Assembly (NCBI RefSeq): GCF_900176135.1
Contig: NZ_FWWW01000039.1
Coordinates: 1 to 64,000, forward strand
Reading direction: 5' to 3'
DNA length: 64,000 nucleotides
Source: Hymenobacter roseosalivarius DSM 11622
GTDB taxonomy: Bacteria; Bacteroidota; Bacteroidia; Cytophagales; Hymenobacteraceae
A model generated the notes under the pieces. It was not told where the DNA came from. It saw nothing but the letters and a program-made list of their open reading frames with translations, and ran no database searches. Shown here piece by piece: positions 36,351 to 44,488 of the stretch (the stretch's first letter is position 1; each line of letters starts with the position of its first letter). Made by a program: the position numbers and the translations under genes.

Positions 36351-37073
36351 TCAGCCCCGTGAGCCTACTTCAGTGACCGAGGGTTGCGGGGAAAAGCGCA
36401 GCAGCGGAATACCCGTGTAAAAGCGGTAAACGCAGTATAAGGCCAGCGCGTCGAGCCAGTGCCAGAGGGCATGGCCCGACACCCAGTGGTTGGCGGGGTC
36501 GCAGACTATATGCTTAACGTCGAGCAGCCACAGGCCGTAGCCGAGCAAAAACGAACCCCAAAAAGCCCAGAACCAGCGGTAGGGCGGGCGGTAGTCTTGC
36601 CGGAAAAAGAGAATAGCTTCCAGCACGATGCAGCACAGCACGCTTTGCAGCGCGTACGACGTGCGGGCCAGGTCCCGCTCCCAGAACAGTAGGCCGAAGA
36701 ATCCCAGGAAGAACAGCCAATACACCACCACAATAGCTGGCTTGCCCCATTTCGTTAGCCGCCGCACGTTCATGGCAAACATGAAAGCTGAGCCCAGATA
36801 AATGGTCGAAAAGTCCGCAATACCACCAACCCACGTTTCAGAAGCGTGGAAGAAGGCGGATCCCAGACCCGTGGCGATGGAAATGTAAGCCAGGGGCAAT
36901 AGGTGTCGCGCGTTGTGTTTTTTAGCGTGCCGAAATATCAGGTAAGCCACCACCAGAAAGCCCAGGTTGGAAACCGTGTTGCCTGGCTGCCGCACCCAGC
37001 CGCAGAGCGATTCCTCGCAGAACTGCGCCGGCGAATAATCAAACTCGTGCCAGGGGCAGGAATGGGATTCCAT
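36351..37073 (-). CDS. Ceramidase-family membrane protein
   Basis: A 240-residue multipass protein. Signatures are ESLCGWVRQPGNTVSNLGFL near the start, the SAFFHAS motif (conserved serine and histidine) around residue 75 and a late HALWHWLDALALY with two more histidines, the pattern of alkaline-ceramidase/CREST metal hydrolases. Bacteroidota make sphingolipids, so a lipid role is plausible. Reason for its presence among metal genes is unclear. Confidence 0.85.
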   Translation of the reverse strand: MESHSCPWHEFDYSPAQFCEESLCGWVRQPGNTVSNLGFLVVAYLIFRHAKKHNARHLLPLAYISIATGLGSAFFHASETWVGGIADFSTIYLGSAFMFAMNVRRLTKWGKPAIVVVYWLFFLGFFGLLFWERDLARTSYALQSVLCCIVLEAILFFRQDYRPPYRWFWAFWGSFLLGYGLWLLDVKHIVCDPANHWVSGHALWHWLDALALYCVYRFYTGIPLLRFSPQPSVTEVGSRG

Positions 37074-37111
37074 ATAATCAGGTTTGGTGGTGCGCTGATG
37101 CTACTTGGATA

Positions 37112-37147
37112 TAGCAAAGCCCAACCTTGTCCGGCCGGGCTTTGCTA
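37112..37147 (-). terminator. Hairpin downstream of the DUF326 gene
   Basis: A perfect 11-bp stem (TAGCAAAGCCC and its complement) with a 14-base loop, 19 bp past the stop of the DUF326 gene. No clear U-tract, so the terminator role is a guess. Confidence 0.45.
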
Positions 37148-37165
37148 TGAACCAAAAAGAGGTAT

Positions 37166-37501
37166 CTAGGCAGCGACTCCTTGGCGGCAGGCCTGCTCGC
37201 AGCGGCGGCATGCCTCGGCGCACTCTTTACAGTGCTGCATATGGGCACCGTGCTTTTCGCACTCGTCGCCGCAGGCTTTGCAGATTTCGGCGCACTCCTG
37301 CAGCAGGTGCTGGGCGTGCTCCGAGCCGCGGGTCACCAAGCGGGCCGTCAGGGCACAGATATCGGCGCAGTCGCGGTCGAGGCTGATACAGCGGGCCATC
37401 ATTTTTACGTCTTCTTCCTGAAGGCAGGCGGAGGCGCAATGCTCGCAGGCGGCGATGCAGGCATTCAGGGCGTCGAGGAGGCTTTGGTTTTGCTGGTGCA
37501 T
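37166..37501 (-). CDS. Four-helix-bundle copper-binding protein (DUF326/Csp)
   Basis: A 111-residue protein with about 17 cysteines spaced along four helices (ACIAACEHCASACLQEE; ECAEICKACGDECEKHG; CKECAEACRRCEQAC). This is the pattern of Csp copper-storage proteins, whose bundle core binds many Cu(I) ions. There is no signal peptide, so a cytosolic (Csp3-like) store is predicted. A truncated copy lies at 25402-25554. Confidence 0.92.
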   Translation of the reverse strand: MHQQNQSLLDALNACIAACEHCASACLQEEDVKMMARCISLDRDCADICALTARLVTRGSEHAQHLLQECAEICKACGDECEKHGAHMQHCKECAEACRRCEQACRQGVAA

Positions 37502-37579
37502 AAGAGAGAAGGTTAAAGAGTGATTAAGTTTAGTAATGTATACCCGGCCCAGGGCTCACGGTTTTATATCACGCCCTGT

Positions 37580-38212
37580 TCAACTTGCATCATTTGGCAC
37601 CTCTACGGCTACCCCTACCGCCACCGGCTGCTTTGGCGCGCCGAGCCGCTGGCGGTAGGTGGACGGCGAGCACCGCGCCACGCGCCGGAACTGCCCCGAG
37701 AAATGCGCCAGGCTGCTGTAGCCCAGCTGCCGGGCAATATGCCCGATGCCCAGCTTCGAGGAGGCCAGCAGCTCCTGGGCGTACGCCAGGCGCTGGCCCA
37801 GAATGTAGCCCGCCAGGGTAGCGCCCGGCGACAGCCGGGCAAAAACCACATTCAGATGAGCCGCCGGCAGGTGGAGCTCCTCGGCCACGGCCGCCAGAAA
37901 CTCGCGATGCCGCAAACCCGCCGGCTGGCGCAACAGCTGGCCGACGGCCTCTTTCACCCGCTCCAGCAGGGCCTGGGGGGCATTTTCCAGCAGGGCAAAC
38001 TCCGCCTGCCGGAGCACGGCCCGGATGCGCGGCCAGTCCAGCTCCTCCGCCGACGCGGCCACGGTGGCCGCGCCCAGGCGCACGTCCAGCACCACCAGGC
38101 CCAACTGCTCCAGCTTCTGCCGCACCACCCGGATACCGCGCGGACAAACCATATGCTTGATATAGAGCACGGTAGAAGAAGCGGAAGAAGCAGAGCAGGC
38201 AGAAACGGACAT
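37580..38212 (-). CDS. HMA-AraC fusion transcriptional regulator, copy 1
   Basis: A 210-residue protein. Residues about 14-82 form an HMA-like fold starting LYIKHMVCPRGIRVV; the second cysteine of the usual MxCxxC has become glycine (Cys23 kept, Gly26). Residues about 90-195 are an AraC-type double HTH (LAGYILGQRLAYAQELL; IGHIARQLGYSSLAHFSGQFRR). It ends the minus-strand run led by the second RND system and likely controls it. The long upstream frame (to 38674) is a shadow of the CusA gene; the ATG at 38212 is used. The paralogue at 53259 keeps both cysteines. Confidence 0.85.
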   Translation of the reverse strand: MSVSACSASSASSTVLYIKHMVCPRGIRVVRQKLEQLGLVVLDVRLGAATVAASAEELDWPRIRAVLRQAEFALLENAPQALLERVKEAVGQLLRQPAGLRHREFLAAVAEELHLPAAHLNVVFARLSPGATLAGYILGQRLAYAQELLASSKLGIGHIARQLGYSSLAHFSGQFRRVARCSPSTYRQRLGAPKQPVAVGVAVEVPNDAS

Positions 38213-38244
38213 CCGATAGGTATCTAAGGCGGCTCCCATCCCCG

Positions 38245-38535
38245 CTAGAGGCATTCGAGGTAGTCGAGGCCCATGTGAATCAGGAAGCCCACGGCCCACA
38301 CGCGGGTGCGCGCCGGCAGCAGCAGCAGCACGTACACGCCCATGGCCCAGTAGGTGTGCAGGAAGTGATAATTGATGCTGCACCGGTCGGGGTCGAAAAT
38401 GGGCGTCGCCCACAGGTGGTCCAGGTCCAGCAGCAGCGCGGCGGCCAGAATCAGCCACACCCGCCGCCAGTCCGGGCGGTAGAACAGCCAGGCTATTAGG
38501 CCCGGCACGGCGATATGTACAAACGCGTGCAGCAT
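38245..38535 (-). CDS. Small multipass membrane protein (DUF6122-like)
   Basis: A 96-residue protein with three or four hydrophobic segments. Conserved-looking polar residues (LDLDHLWATPIFDP, HFLHTYWAMG, FLIHMGLDYLEC) resemble the DUF6122 family and, more distantly, membrane-bound metal-dependent hydrolases with His/Asp motifs. It starts five bp after the CusA stop, so it is part of the operon. Confidence 0.75.
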   Translation of the reverse strand: MLHAFVHIAVPGLIAWLFYRPDWRRVWLILAAALLLDLDHLWATPIFDPDRCSINYHFLHTYWAMGVYVLLLLPARTRVWAVGFLIHMGLDYLECL

Positions 38536-38540
38536 ATGGC

Positions 38541-41500
38541 TTAGGCCCCGGCGGGCTGAACAGGATTGCGGTCAGCCAGCGGAGTGAGCGGCTGCGCATC
38601 CAGCTCCTGCGAGTGGCTGTCGAGCCCGACTTCGCTGTGGCCGCGCTGGTACTGGGCCAGGGCTTTTTCGCCAAAAATCAGGAACACGACCGGCGTGACG
38701 ATGATGTCGAGGAAGGTGGAGGAAAGCAGGCCGCCCAGAATGACGGTAGCCACGGGGTAGAGGATCTCCTTGCCCGGCGCGTCCTTGGCCAGGGTGAGCG
38801 GAATCAGGGCCAGGGCCGCCACCAGGGCCGTCATCAGCACCGGCACCAGGCGCTCCAGCGAGCCGCGGATAATCATTTCCTTGCTGAACTTCTCGCCCTC
38901 GTGCTCCACCAGATGGATGTAGTGCGAAATCATCATGATGCCGTTGCGCGAGGCAATGCCGGTGAGCGTGATGAAGCCCACCAGCGAAGCAATGCTGAAC
39001 GTGCCGCCCGTGAGCAGCACTGCTACCACCGAGCCGATGAGGGCCAGCGGAATATTGAGCATAATCTGGAGCACCATGTAGGTGGACTTGAAGTGGGAAT
39101 ACAGCACCAGAAAAATGCCCCCCAGCGAGAATAGACTCAACCACAGAATCTTCTGCGAGGCCGACTGCTGGCTCTCAAACTGCCCGCCGTAGGTGAGGTA
39201 GTAGCCGGGGGGCAAATTCACCTGCTGATTGACTTTGCGCTGAATCTCCTGCACCGTGGAGCCCAAATCGCGCTCGGCTACGTTCAGCGAGATGGTGATG
39301 CGGCGCTGCGTGTTTTCGTGGTTTATGGTGTTCGGGCCGGGCTCGTAGATGACGTCGGCCACCTGGTTGACCGGAATCATGGCCCCGGAGGGCGTCTCGA
39401 TGCGGGTCTGGCCGATGGCCGCAATGTCATTGCGCTGCTCCTCGGGCAACTTCACGATCAGATCGAAGCGCTTCTGCCCGTCCAGCATCTGCGACACCAC
39501 GGAGCCCTGAAACAGCGTTTCCAGGTCGCGCACCACTTCGCCGCGCTCCATGCCGTAGGCGCGCAGGGCCGCGTCGCGGGGGCGGATGAGCAGCTGCGGA
39601 ATCTGCACCTGCTTCTCTACCTGCAAATCGACCACACCGGGCACGGTGGCCGCCGCCGCCCGCACCTCATTGGCGTAGCGGCGCAGCTCCAGCAGATCGT
39701 TGCCGAACACCTTGATGGCCACCTGCGCCCGCACGCCGCTCAGCAGGTGGTCCAGCCGGTGAGAAATGGGCTGGCCGATGTTCACGTTTACGCCCGTTAT
39801 CAAACTCAGGCGCTGGCGCATATCGGCCAGAATCTCGTCGCGGCTGCGCATCTCGCGGCCTTCCTTTTCCAGCTCCGCTTCGGTTTTGAAGGCCACTTCA
39901 ATCTCGGAGTTGTTCACCGATTCGGCGTGCTCATCCAGCTCGGCGCGGCCGGTGCGGCGGGCTGTGTAGGCCACTTCCGGTATTTTCAGCATCTGCTCCT
40001 CGCCCAGTGTGCCCAGGCGGTTCGACTCGGTGAGCGAGGTGCCGGCCGGAGCCGAGAAGTTCACCGTCAGGGAGCCTTCGTTGAAGGGGGGCAAAAACTC
40101 GGTGCCGAAGAAGGGCACCAGGGCCGCCGCCGCCACGAACAGCACACTCGCCACCGTCAGCACCAGCTTCGGACGAACCAGACCCCAGTTGAGCAAGCGG
40201 GTATCCTTTTTCTTGAGCCAGCGCACCAGCCCACCGTCGGTTTCGGGGTGGTCCATCTGCTTCATCTTGGGCAACAGATAGTAGCACAGCACCGGCGTCA
40301 CGGTCAGCGACACGAACAGGGAGGCCACGATGCTGGTGATGTAGGCAATGCCCAGGGGAGCAAAAATCCGCCCTTCGATACCTTCCAACGCGAACAATGG
40401 CAGGAACACGAGCACCACGATAATGGTGGCGTACACGATGGAGTTGCGCACCTCCGAGCTGGCCGCGTACACCACCTGCAAGGCCGGTTTGGGATTAGGC
40501 AGCTGCTTGTTTTCGCGCAGGCGGCGGTACACGTTTTCCACGTCCACGATGGCGTCATCCACCAGCTCGCCGATGGCAATGGCCAGGCCGCCCAGGGTCA
40601 TGGTATTGATGGAAATTCCCGCGAAGCGAAACACCAGCGCCGTCACCAGCAAGGACAACGGAATGGCTACCAGGGAGATAAACGTCGTGCGCACGTTCAG
40701 CAAAAAGGCGAACAACACGATAACCACCAGAATAGCGCCGTCGCGCAGGGCCTCTTCCACGTTGGAGATGCTCGACTCGATGAACTCCGACTGCTTGAAG
40801 AGGCGGGTGTTGATCTGCACGTCTTTGGGCAAAGAAGGCTTCAGCTCCACCAGGGCCTTTTCCACGGCTTCGGTGAGGCCCACGGTGGCCGCACCCGGCT
40901 GCTTTTCGATGCTCAGAATCACGGCCGGCTGGCCGTTTACGCTGCCGTCGCCGCGCTTGAAGCGGGCCCCAAACTCCACCCGCGCCACGTCGGCAACGCG
41001 TACCGGCGACTGGTCGCGGTAGCCGATAATGATGTTCTCGATGTCGCTGACCGAGCGCAGGCGGCCCAGGTTGCGAATGAGCACTTCGGAGCCGTTGCGG
41101 TCAAAGAAGTTGCCGGTGGTGTTCAGGTTGGAGTTGCGCAGCGCGTCTTCTACCTGGTTGGCTGTCAGACCCGTGGCATTCAGCCGGGGCAGATCCAGCA
41201 GCACCTGGTACTGTAAGTTGTCGCCGCCGATGGGAATGACCTGGGCCACGCCGGGAATGCTGAGCAGACGCTGGCGCACGGTGTAGTTGGCCAGCGTGCG
41301 CAGGTCAGCGGCGGTGGTTTTAGCTGAGCTGTTAGCTGTTAGCTGCTGGCTGTTAGCCGTTGATGCTTGGCTGTTGGTGCCTGGTGCCTGGTTAGCTGAT
41401 GATGGCTCACTGTTGCTTGTTACTTGCTCCTTGCCCACGGTCAGTCCGACCAGCATAATCTGGCCCATGACCGAGGAAATGGGGCCCAGCACCGGCGTCA

Positions 41501-41873
41501 CATCCATGGGCAGCTGGCCGTTTACGGTCTGGAGCTTCTCGCTCACGATTTGGCGGGCCGTGAAGATGTCGGTGCCGTAGTCGAACTCCACGAACACCAT
41601 GCCCAGCCCGATGGCCGAGTTGGAGCGCACCGCCGACACGCCGGTGGCCCCGTTCAGGGCCGTTTCCACGGGCAGCGTCACCAGGGCCTCCACCTCTTCG
41701 GGAGCCATACCCGGCGACTCCAGAAATACCGTCACGCGGGGGCGGTCCAGGTCAGGCAGCACATCGACGGGCAGCTGCCGGGCCGTGTAGGAGCCGGCCA
41801 GGAGCAGGCCCACGGCAAAGGCCAGCATCAGCAGGCGGTTTTGCAGGGCAAAGCGGATTATCTTATCAAGCAT
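38541..41873 (-). CDS. CusA/CzcA-family heavy-metal efflux RND pump
   Basis: A full-length 1110-residue inner-membrane pump. TM4 reads GLAIAIGELVDDAIVDVEN, with the relay aspartates and glutamate; the FEFFPPFNEGSL-like motif and the late GIASRNGIMMISHY are typical of HME-RND pumps. The substrate metal cannot be told from sequence. Residues about 147-185 (SNSEPSSANQ..., STANSQQLTANSS) are a low-complexity insertion in the first periplasmic domain, encoded by a TAGCTGTTAGC-type repeat. It is the main pump of the second system, with the adaptor at 42582 and TolC protein at 44489. Confidence 0.93.
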   Translation of the reverse strand: MLDKIIRFALQNRLLMLAFAVGLLLAGSYTARQLPVDVLPDLDRPRVTVFLESPGMAPEEVEALVTLPVETALNGATGVSAVRSNSAIGLGMVFVEFDYGTDIFTARQIVSEKLQTVNGQLPMDVTPVLGPISSVMGQIMLVGLTVGKEQVTSNSEPSSANQAPGTNSQASTANSQQLTANSSAKTTAADLRTLANYTVRQRLLSIPGVAQVIPIGGDNLQYQVLLDLPRLNATGLTANQVEDALRNSNLNTTGNFFDRNGSEVLIRNLGRLRSVSDIENIIIGYRDQSPVRVADVARVEFGARFKRGDGSVNGQPAVILSIEKQPGAATVGLTEAVEKALVELKPSLPKDVQINTRLFKQSEFIESSISNVEEALRDGAILVVIVLFAFLLNVRTTFISLVAIPLSLLVTALVFRFAGISINTMTLGGLAIAIGELVDDAIVDVENVYRRLRENKQLPNPKPALQVVYAASSEVRNSIVYATIIVVLVFLPLFALEGIEGRIFAPLGIAYITSIVASLFVSLTVTPVLCYYLLPKMKQMDHPETDGGLVRWLKKKDTRLLNWGLVRPKLVLTVASVLFVAAAALVPFFGTEFLPPFNEGSLTVNFSAPAGTSLTESNRLGTLGEEQMLKIPEVAYTARRTGRAELDEHAESVNNSEIEVAFKTEAELEKEGREMRSRDEILADMRQRLSLITGVNVNIGQPISHRLDHLLSGVRAQVAIKVFGNDLLELRRYANEVRAAAATVPGVVDLQVEKQVQIPQLLIRPRDAALRAYGMERGEVVRDLETLFQGSVVSQMLDGQKRFDLIVKLPEEQRNDIAAIGQTRIETPSGAMIPVNQVADVIYEPGPNTINHENTQRRITISLNVAERDLGSTVQEIQRKVNQQVNLPPGYYLTYGGQFESQQSASQKILWLSLFSLGGIFLVLYSHFKSTYMVLQIMLNIPLALIGSVVAVLLTGGTFSIASLVGFITLTGIASRNGIMMISHYIHLVEHEGEKFSKEMIIRGSLERLVPVLMTALVAALALIPLTLAKDAPGKEILYPVATVILGGLLSSTFLDIIVTPVVFLIFGEKALAQYQRGHSEVGLDSHSQELDAQPLTPLADRNPVQPAGA
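41319..41434 (-). repeat. TAGCTGTTAGC-type repeat inserted in the pump gene
   Basis: The plus strand has TTAGCTGAGCTGTTAGCTGTTAG followed by degenerate units (GGCTGTTAGC, GGCTGTTGG, GGTGCCTGG). It keeps the frame and adds about 38 Ser/Asn/Gln/Thr-rich residues. The same repeat occurs between genes at 33630-33660. Confidence 0.75.
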
Positions 41874-42029
41874 CGTGTAGTCGTTCTGGCGTTGGCCTCA
41901 GCCCCGGCCTCCTCTCCTACAGAAAGGGGGAGGCTGGCGGCAAAGCCGGGTTGGCAAGCGGGCAATGAGGCTGGAATAACAAGCGAAGGAGCCACGCCGG
42001 CGCGGCCGCCGGCTATTTCAGCCGGTGTT

Positions 42030-42560
42030 TTAGCCTTGCTTTTTAGGCCGGGGCGTACGGGCCGAGGAGTGAGTGCTGAGAATCTGCCACTGGCCGGCCG
42101 CGTTTTTGCGCAGCACCGACGTGGCCACGCCCCGGCGTACGATGGGTGCCTTAGCTTCCTTGTCCTGGGGGGCTTTTTTCAGGTTGATGGTATAATTATA
42201 AGTTTCCGTGGCAAAGGCATAGGGGCCATCTACCTGCACGGCGGCCTTGTAGTCGCTGAAGGTGAAGGCGCTGAACTCCTTCAGCTCGGGGGCTAAGTGA
42301 TGGGCGGCGTAGTGGGAGTAAGTGCCTTCTACCCCACCCGACTCAAACACCTGCGAGTTAGCCGTGAATAAGCGGTGGGTGCCGGTGGTATCGAGCTTCT
42401 GCACGGCCTGCTGATACTTGGTCAGCACTTGTCTGACGGCGGCCTCTTCGGCTGGCGTGCTACCGGCCGCGGGGGCAGGAGCAGCAGTTTGGGCCAGGGC
42501 GGCGCGGGCAGTGAGTTCCAGCGCGGTGACCAGCAACGAGAGAGCAAGGATTTTTTTCAT
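42030..42560 (-). CDS. Secreted NTF2/SnoaL-like protein (DUF4440 type)
   Basis: A 176-residue protein with a signal peptide (about 1-23) and an NTF2-like fold (EEAAVRQVLTKYQQAVQKLD..., ending LRKNAAGQWQILSTHSSAR). This small alpha+beta cone fold often binds ligands or acts as a simple enzyme. It lies between the adaptor and pump genes, 20 bp after the adaptor stop, so it may assist the complex or be a passenger. Role unknown. Confidence 0.82.
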   Translation of the reverse strand: MKKILALSLLVTALELTARAALAQTAAPAPAAGSTPAEEAAVRQVLTKYQQAVQKLDTTGTHRLFTANSQVFESGGVEGTYSHYAAHHLAPELKEFSAFTFSDYKAAVQVDGPYAFATETYNYTINLKKAPQDKEAKAPIVRRGVATSVLRKNAAGQWQILSTHSSARTPRPKKQG

Positions 42561-42581
42561 CGGAAAGGGTTGGAAAATGGG

Positions 42582-43727
42582 TTACTGATTGAGATAAATG
42601 GATTTGAGCTGGTAAGTGCCCGCCGTGACCACCCGGTCGTTTTCGTTCACTTCGCCCTGCACCAGCACCGTTTGCTGGCCATTGATGGCCCCCGGCTGCA
42701 CGAAGCGAATCTTGAACCGCTCGGGCTCGGTGTGCACGAACACCACGGGCTTGCCGTTCAGGTCCGTTACGGCCGAGGTGGGCACCACCAGCTGCGGCTC
42801 GCCGCCCCCGCTCTGGCCCACTACCTGCACGTTCACGGCCTGCCCGGCGCGGTAGGCGCTGCCCTCCTGGGCATCCAGCTCCAGAATCAGCTGGCGGGCC
42901 TGATTCACGGGGTTTACCACGTTACTGAACACGACCAGCCTAGCCGGCACGCCGGCCTGCCCTTGCAGCCCTTCTACCCGGAACTTAGCGCCGGGCGTAA
43001 TTTTGTCCAGGTCGGGGGCAAATACCTGGGCTTCCACCTGCAGCTTGCCGGGATTGATAACCCGAAACAGCTCGTCGCCCTGGTTTACCTGCTGGCCCAC
43101 GGCCAGGCTGAACACGTCCACCGTGCCGCTGATGGGCGAGGTGATGGTTACGCGGCGCTGCTGAGCCTGGCCGTTGTAAATGCTGGCGTTCTGGCGGGCC
43201 TGGCGCAGGCGCAGCTCGGCGGTTATCACCTCCTTGCGGGCCGCGATGTCGGCGATGCTTTGTAGGCGGTTGTAGTCCTGCTGGGCGGCGCGCAGCTCGG
43301 CCTGGGCGTTGGCCCGCTCGGTGCTGAGGCCGATCTGCTGGGTCGCGTCGAGGGTTTGCTCCACCACGGCTAAAGCCTGCCCCGCCCGTACCCGCTGGCC
43401 CACGCGGGCCGGCAAACTCACGATGCGCCCACCCTGGGGCACCACGATACGGCCTTCGCCGCCCGCCGCCGCCGACACGGTGCCGTAGAGCGTGGCCCGG
43501 CTGTAAGTGGTGGAATACGCGGCCAGGTTGGTGCGCACCTCAAACAGAAACTGGCTTTCCTTGGGCAGTAATACCTCGTCGGTGAGGGCTACGCCGGTGC
43601 TGGCCTGGGCCGCCTCGCCGTGGTCTTCGCCGCCGTGGCCCAGTACGGGCGCGGGCGGAGGCAGCAGCACCGTCAGGACAAGGCCGGCAGCCGCCGTAGC
43701 GGCCAGAAACTTATGCTTGGTTTTCAT
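42582..43727 (-). CDS. CzcB/CusB-type efflux RND adaptor
   Basis: A 381-residue exported adaptor. After a signal peptide comes a metal-binding-looking HGGEDHGE motif (about 31-38), then lipoyl-like, hairpin (about 150-205, LRAAQQDYNRLQSIADIAARKEV) and barrel domains (LVVPTSAVTDLNGKPVVFVHTEP). There is no CPMHP domain, unlike the cus adaptors. Its start overlaps the stop of the His-rich membrane protein gene by 17 bp. It would link the pump at 38541 with the TolC protein at 44489. Confidence 0.92.
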   Translation of the reverse strand: MKTKHKFLAATAAAGLVLTVLLPPPAPVLGHGGEDHGEAAQASTGVALTDEVLLPKESQFLFEVRTNLAAYSTTYSRATLYGTVSAAAGGEGRIVVPQGGRIVSLPARVGQRVRAGQALAVVEQTLDATQQIGLSTERANAQAELRAAQQDYNRLQSIADIAARKEVITAELRLRQARQNASIYNGQAQQRRVTITSPISGTVDVFSLAVGQQVNQGDELFRVINPGKLQVEAQVFAPDLDKITPGAKFRVEGLQGQAGVPARLVVFSNVVNPVNQARQLILELDAQEGSAYRAGQAVNVQVVGQSGGGEPQLVVPTSAVTDLNGKPVVFVHTEPERFKIRFVQPGAINGQQTVLVQGEVNENDRVVTAGTYQLKSIYLNQ

Positions 43728-44331
43728 ACACAACGGGAGTAGAAGTGGAAACGGGAGCGGCAACTGGTGGAACTGCCCGCCGCCGGAGCAGCAGCACTGT
43801 CAGCCCAATGCCGAGCAAAAAGGCCCCCACGAGCAGCAGAATGGTTTTCCAGGAAGAGAAGATGGACGGAGCTGTGACGGCCGGACCATCAGCCACGGGC
43901 AGCTTCTCGCCGACCTTAATACCTTCCAGCAGCAACAGATCGGCCCGGTCGCCGGCCACGATGTTGGCCGTGAAGCTGTAGGCTTTGTTGGCCGGAAACT
44001 GGCCTTCGACCAGGTAGGTGCCCGGCTCCTGCTCCGTTACGGCCCACTTGAGCTGAGCGTCTTCCGGGTTGGTCAGGGTAATTTTTGCCCCCCGGATGGG
44101 CGCGTTGGTCGCGTAGTCCGACAGGAACAGGCGCAGGTCGGCGGGCTGGCCGCCCTCCAGCGGCTCGTAGCGCAGCAGCACCTCAAACTGCTCCGAGAGC
44201 GCCGCCACCGAAAAGGAAGTGGCCCCGGCCGGCGCGGCAGCCGCGCCGCCCTCGCCGTGGTCTTCGCCCCCGTGGGCGTGGGCCGTGCCCGCCAGCAGCA
44301 GGCTCAGCACTAGCATCATTAAGTGTTTCAT
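43711..44331 (-). CDS. His-rich periplasmic protein with C-terminal membrane anchor
   Basis: A 206-residue protein with a signal peptide (about 1-18), the motif HAHGGEDHGEGG (about 18-29), a beta-rich domain (about 38-135) and one membrane helix near 160-182. It shares the HGGEDHGE motif with the following adaptor, with which it overlaps. I do not know the family; similar genes accompany Czc-type operons in this phylum. A role in binding Zn/Cd/Co/Ni ions before export is an inference from the His content. Confidence 0.7.
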   Translation of the reverse strand: MKHLMMLVLSLLLAGTAHAHGGEDHGEGGAAAAPAGATSFSVAALSEQFEVLLRYEPLEGGQPADLRLFLSDYATNAPIRGAKITLTNPEDAQLKWAVTEQEPGTYLVEGQFPANKAYSFTANIVAGDRADLLLLEGIKVGEKLPVADGPAVTAPSIFSSWKTILLLVGAFLLGIGLTVLLLRRRAVPPVAAPVSTSTPVVYENQA

Positions 44332-44370
44332 ACTAAAGCTGTTTAGCTGTTTGCGATTTAAATTATCATG

Positions 44371-44456
44371 TCATGCTGAGGCACGAAGCATCTCGCGTGT
44401 TTAGTGGGATTACTAGTCCAACATCAGCACGCGAGATGCTTCGTGCCTCAGCATGA
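44371..44456. repeat. Palindromic repeat with 29-bp perfect arms
   Basis: TCATGCTGAGGCACGAAGC... (44371-44399) is exactly inverted at 44428-44456, with a 28-base spacer. It lies between the TolC gene and the rest of the operon, where it could act as an mRNA hairpin or a partial terminator. The sequence looks like a dispersed palindromic element. Confidence 0.85.
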
Positions 44457-44488
44457 CGGTCGGAGGGGTTTTTGACGACTTCCACTTC

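Noticed and set aside
37590..38147. Gly/Ala-rich frame overlapping the HMA-AraC gene
   Set aside because: A shifted-frame shadow; the HMA and HTH motifs lie in the other frame.
39318..41216. Plus-strand open frame of 632 codons opposite the CusA gene
   Set aside because: It is antisense to a clearly conserved RND pump and is His/Gln/Gly-rich in the way GC-rich antisense frames are; it has no domain character.
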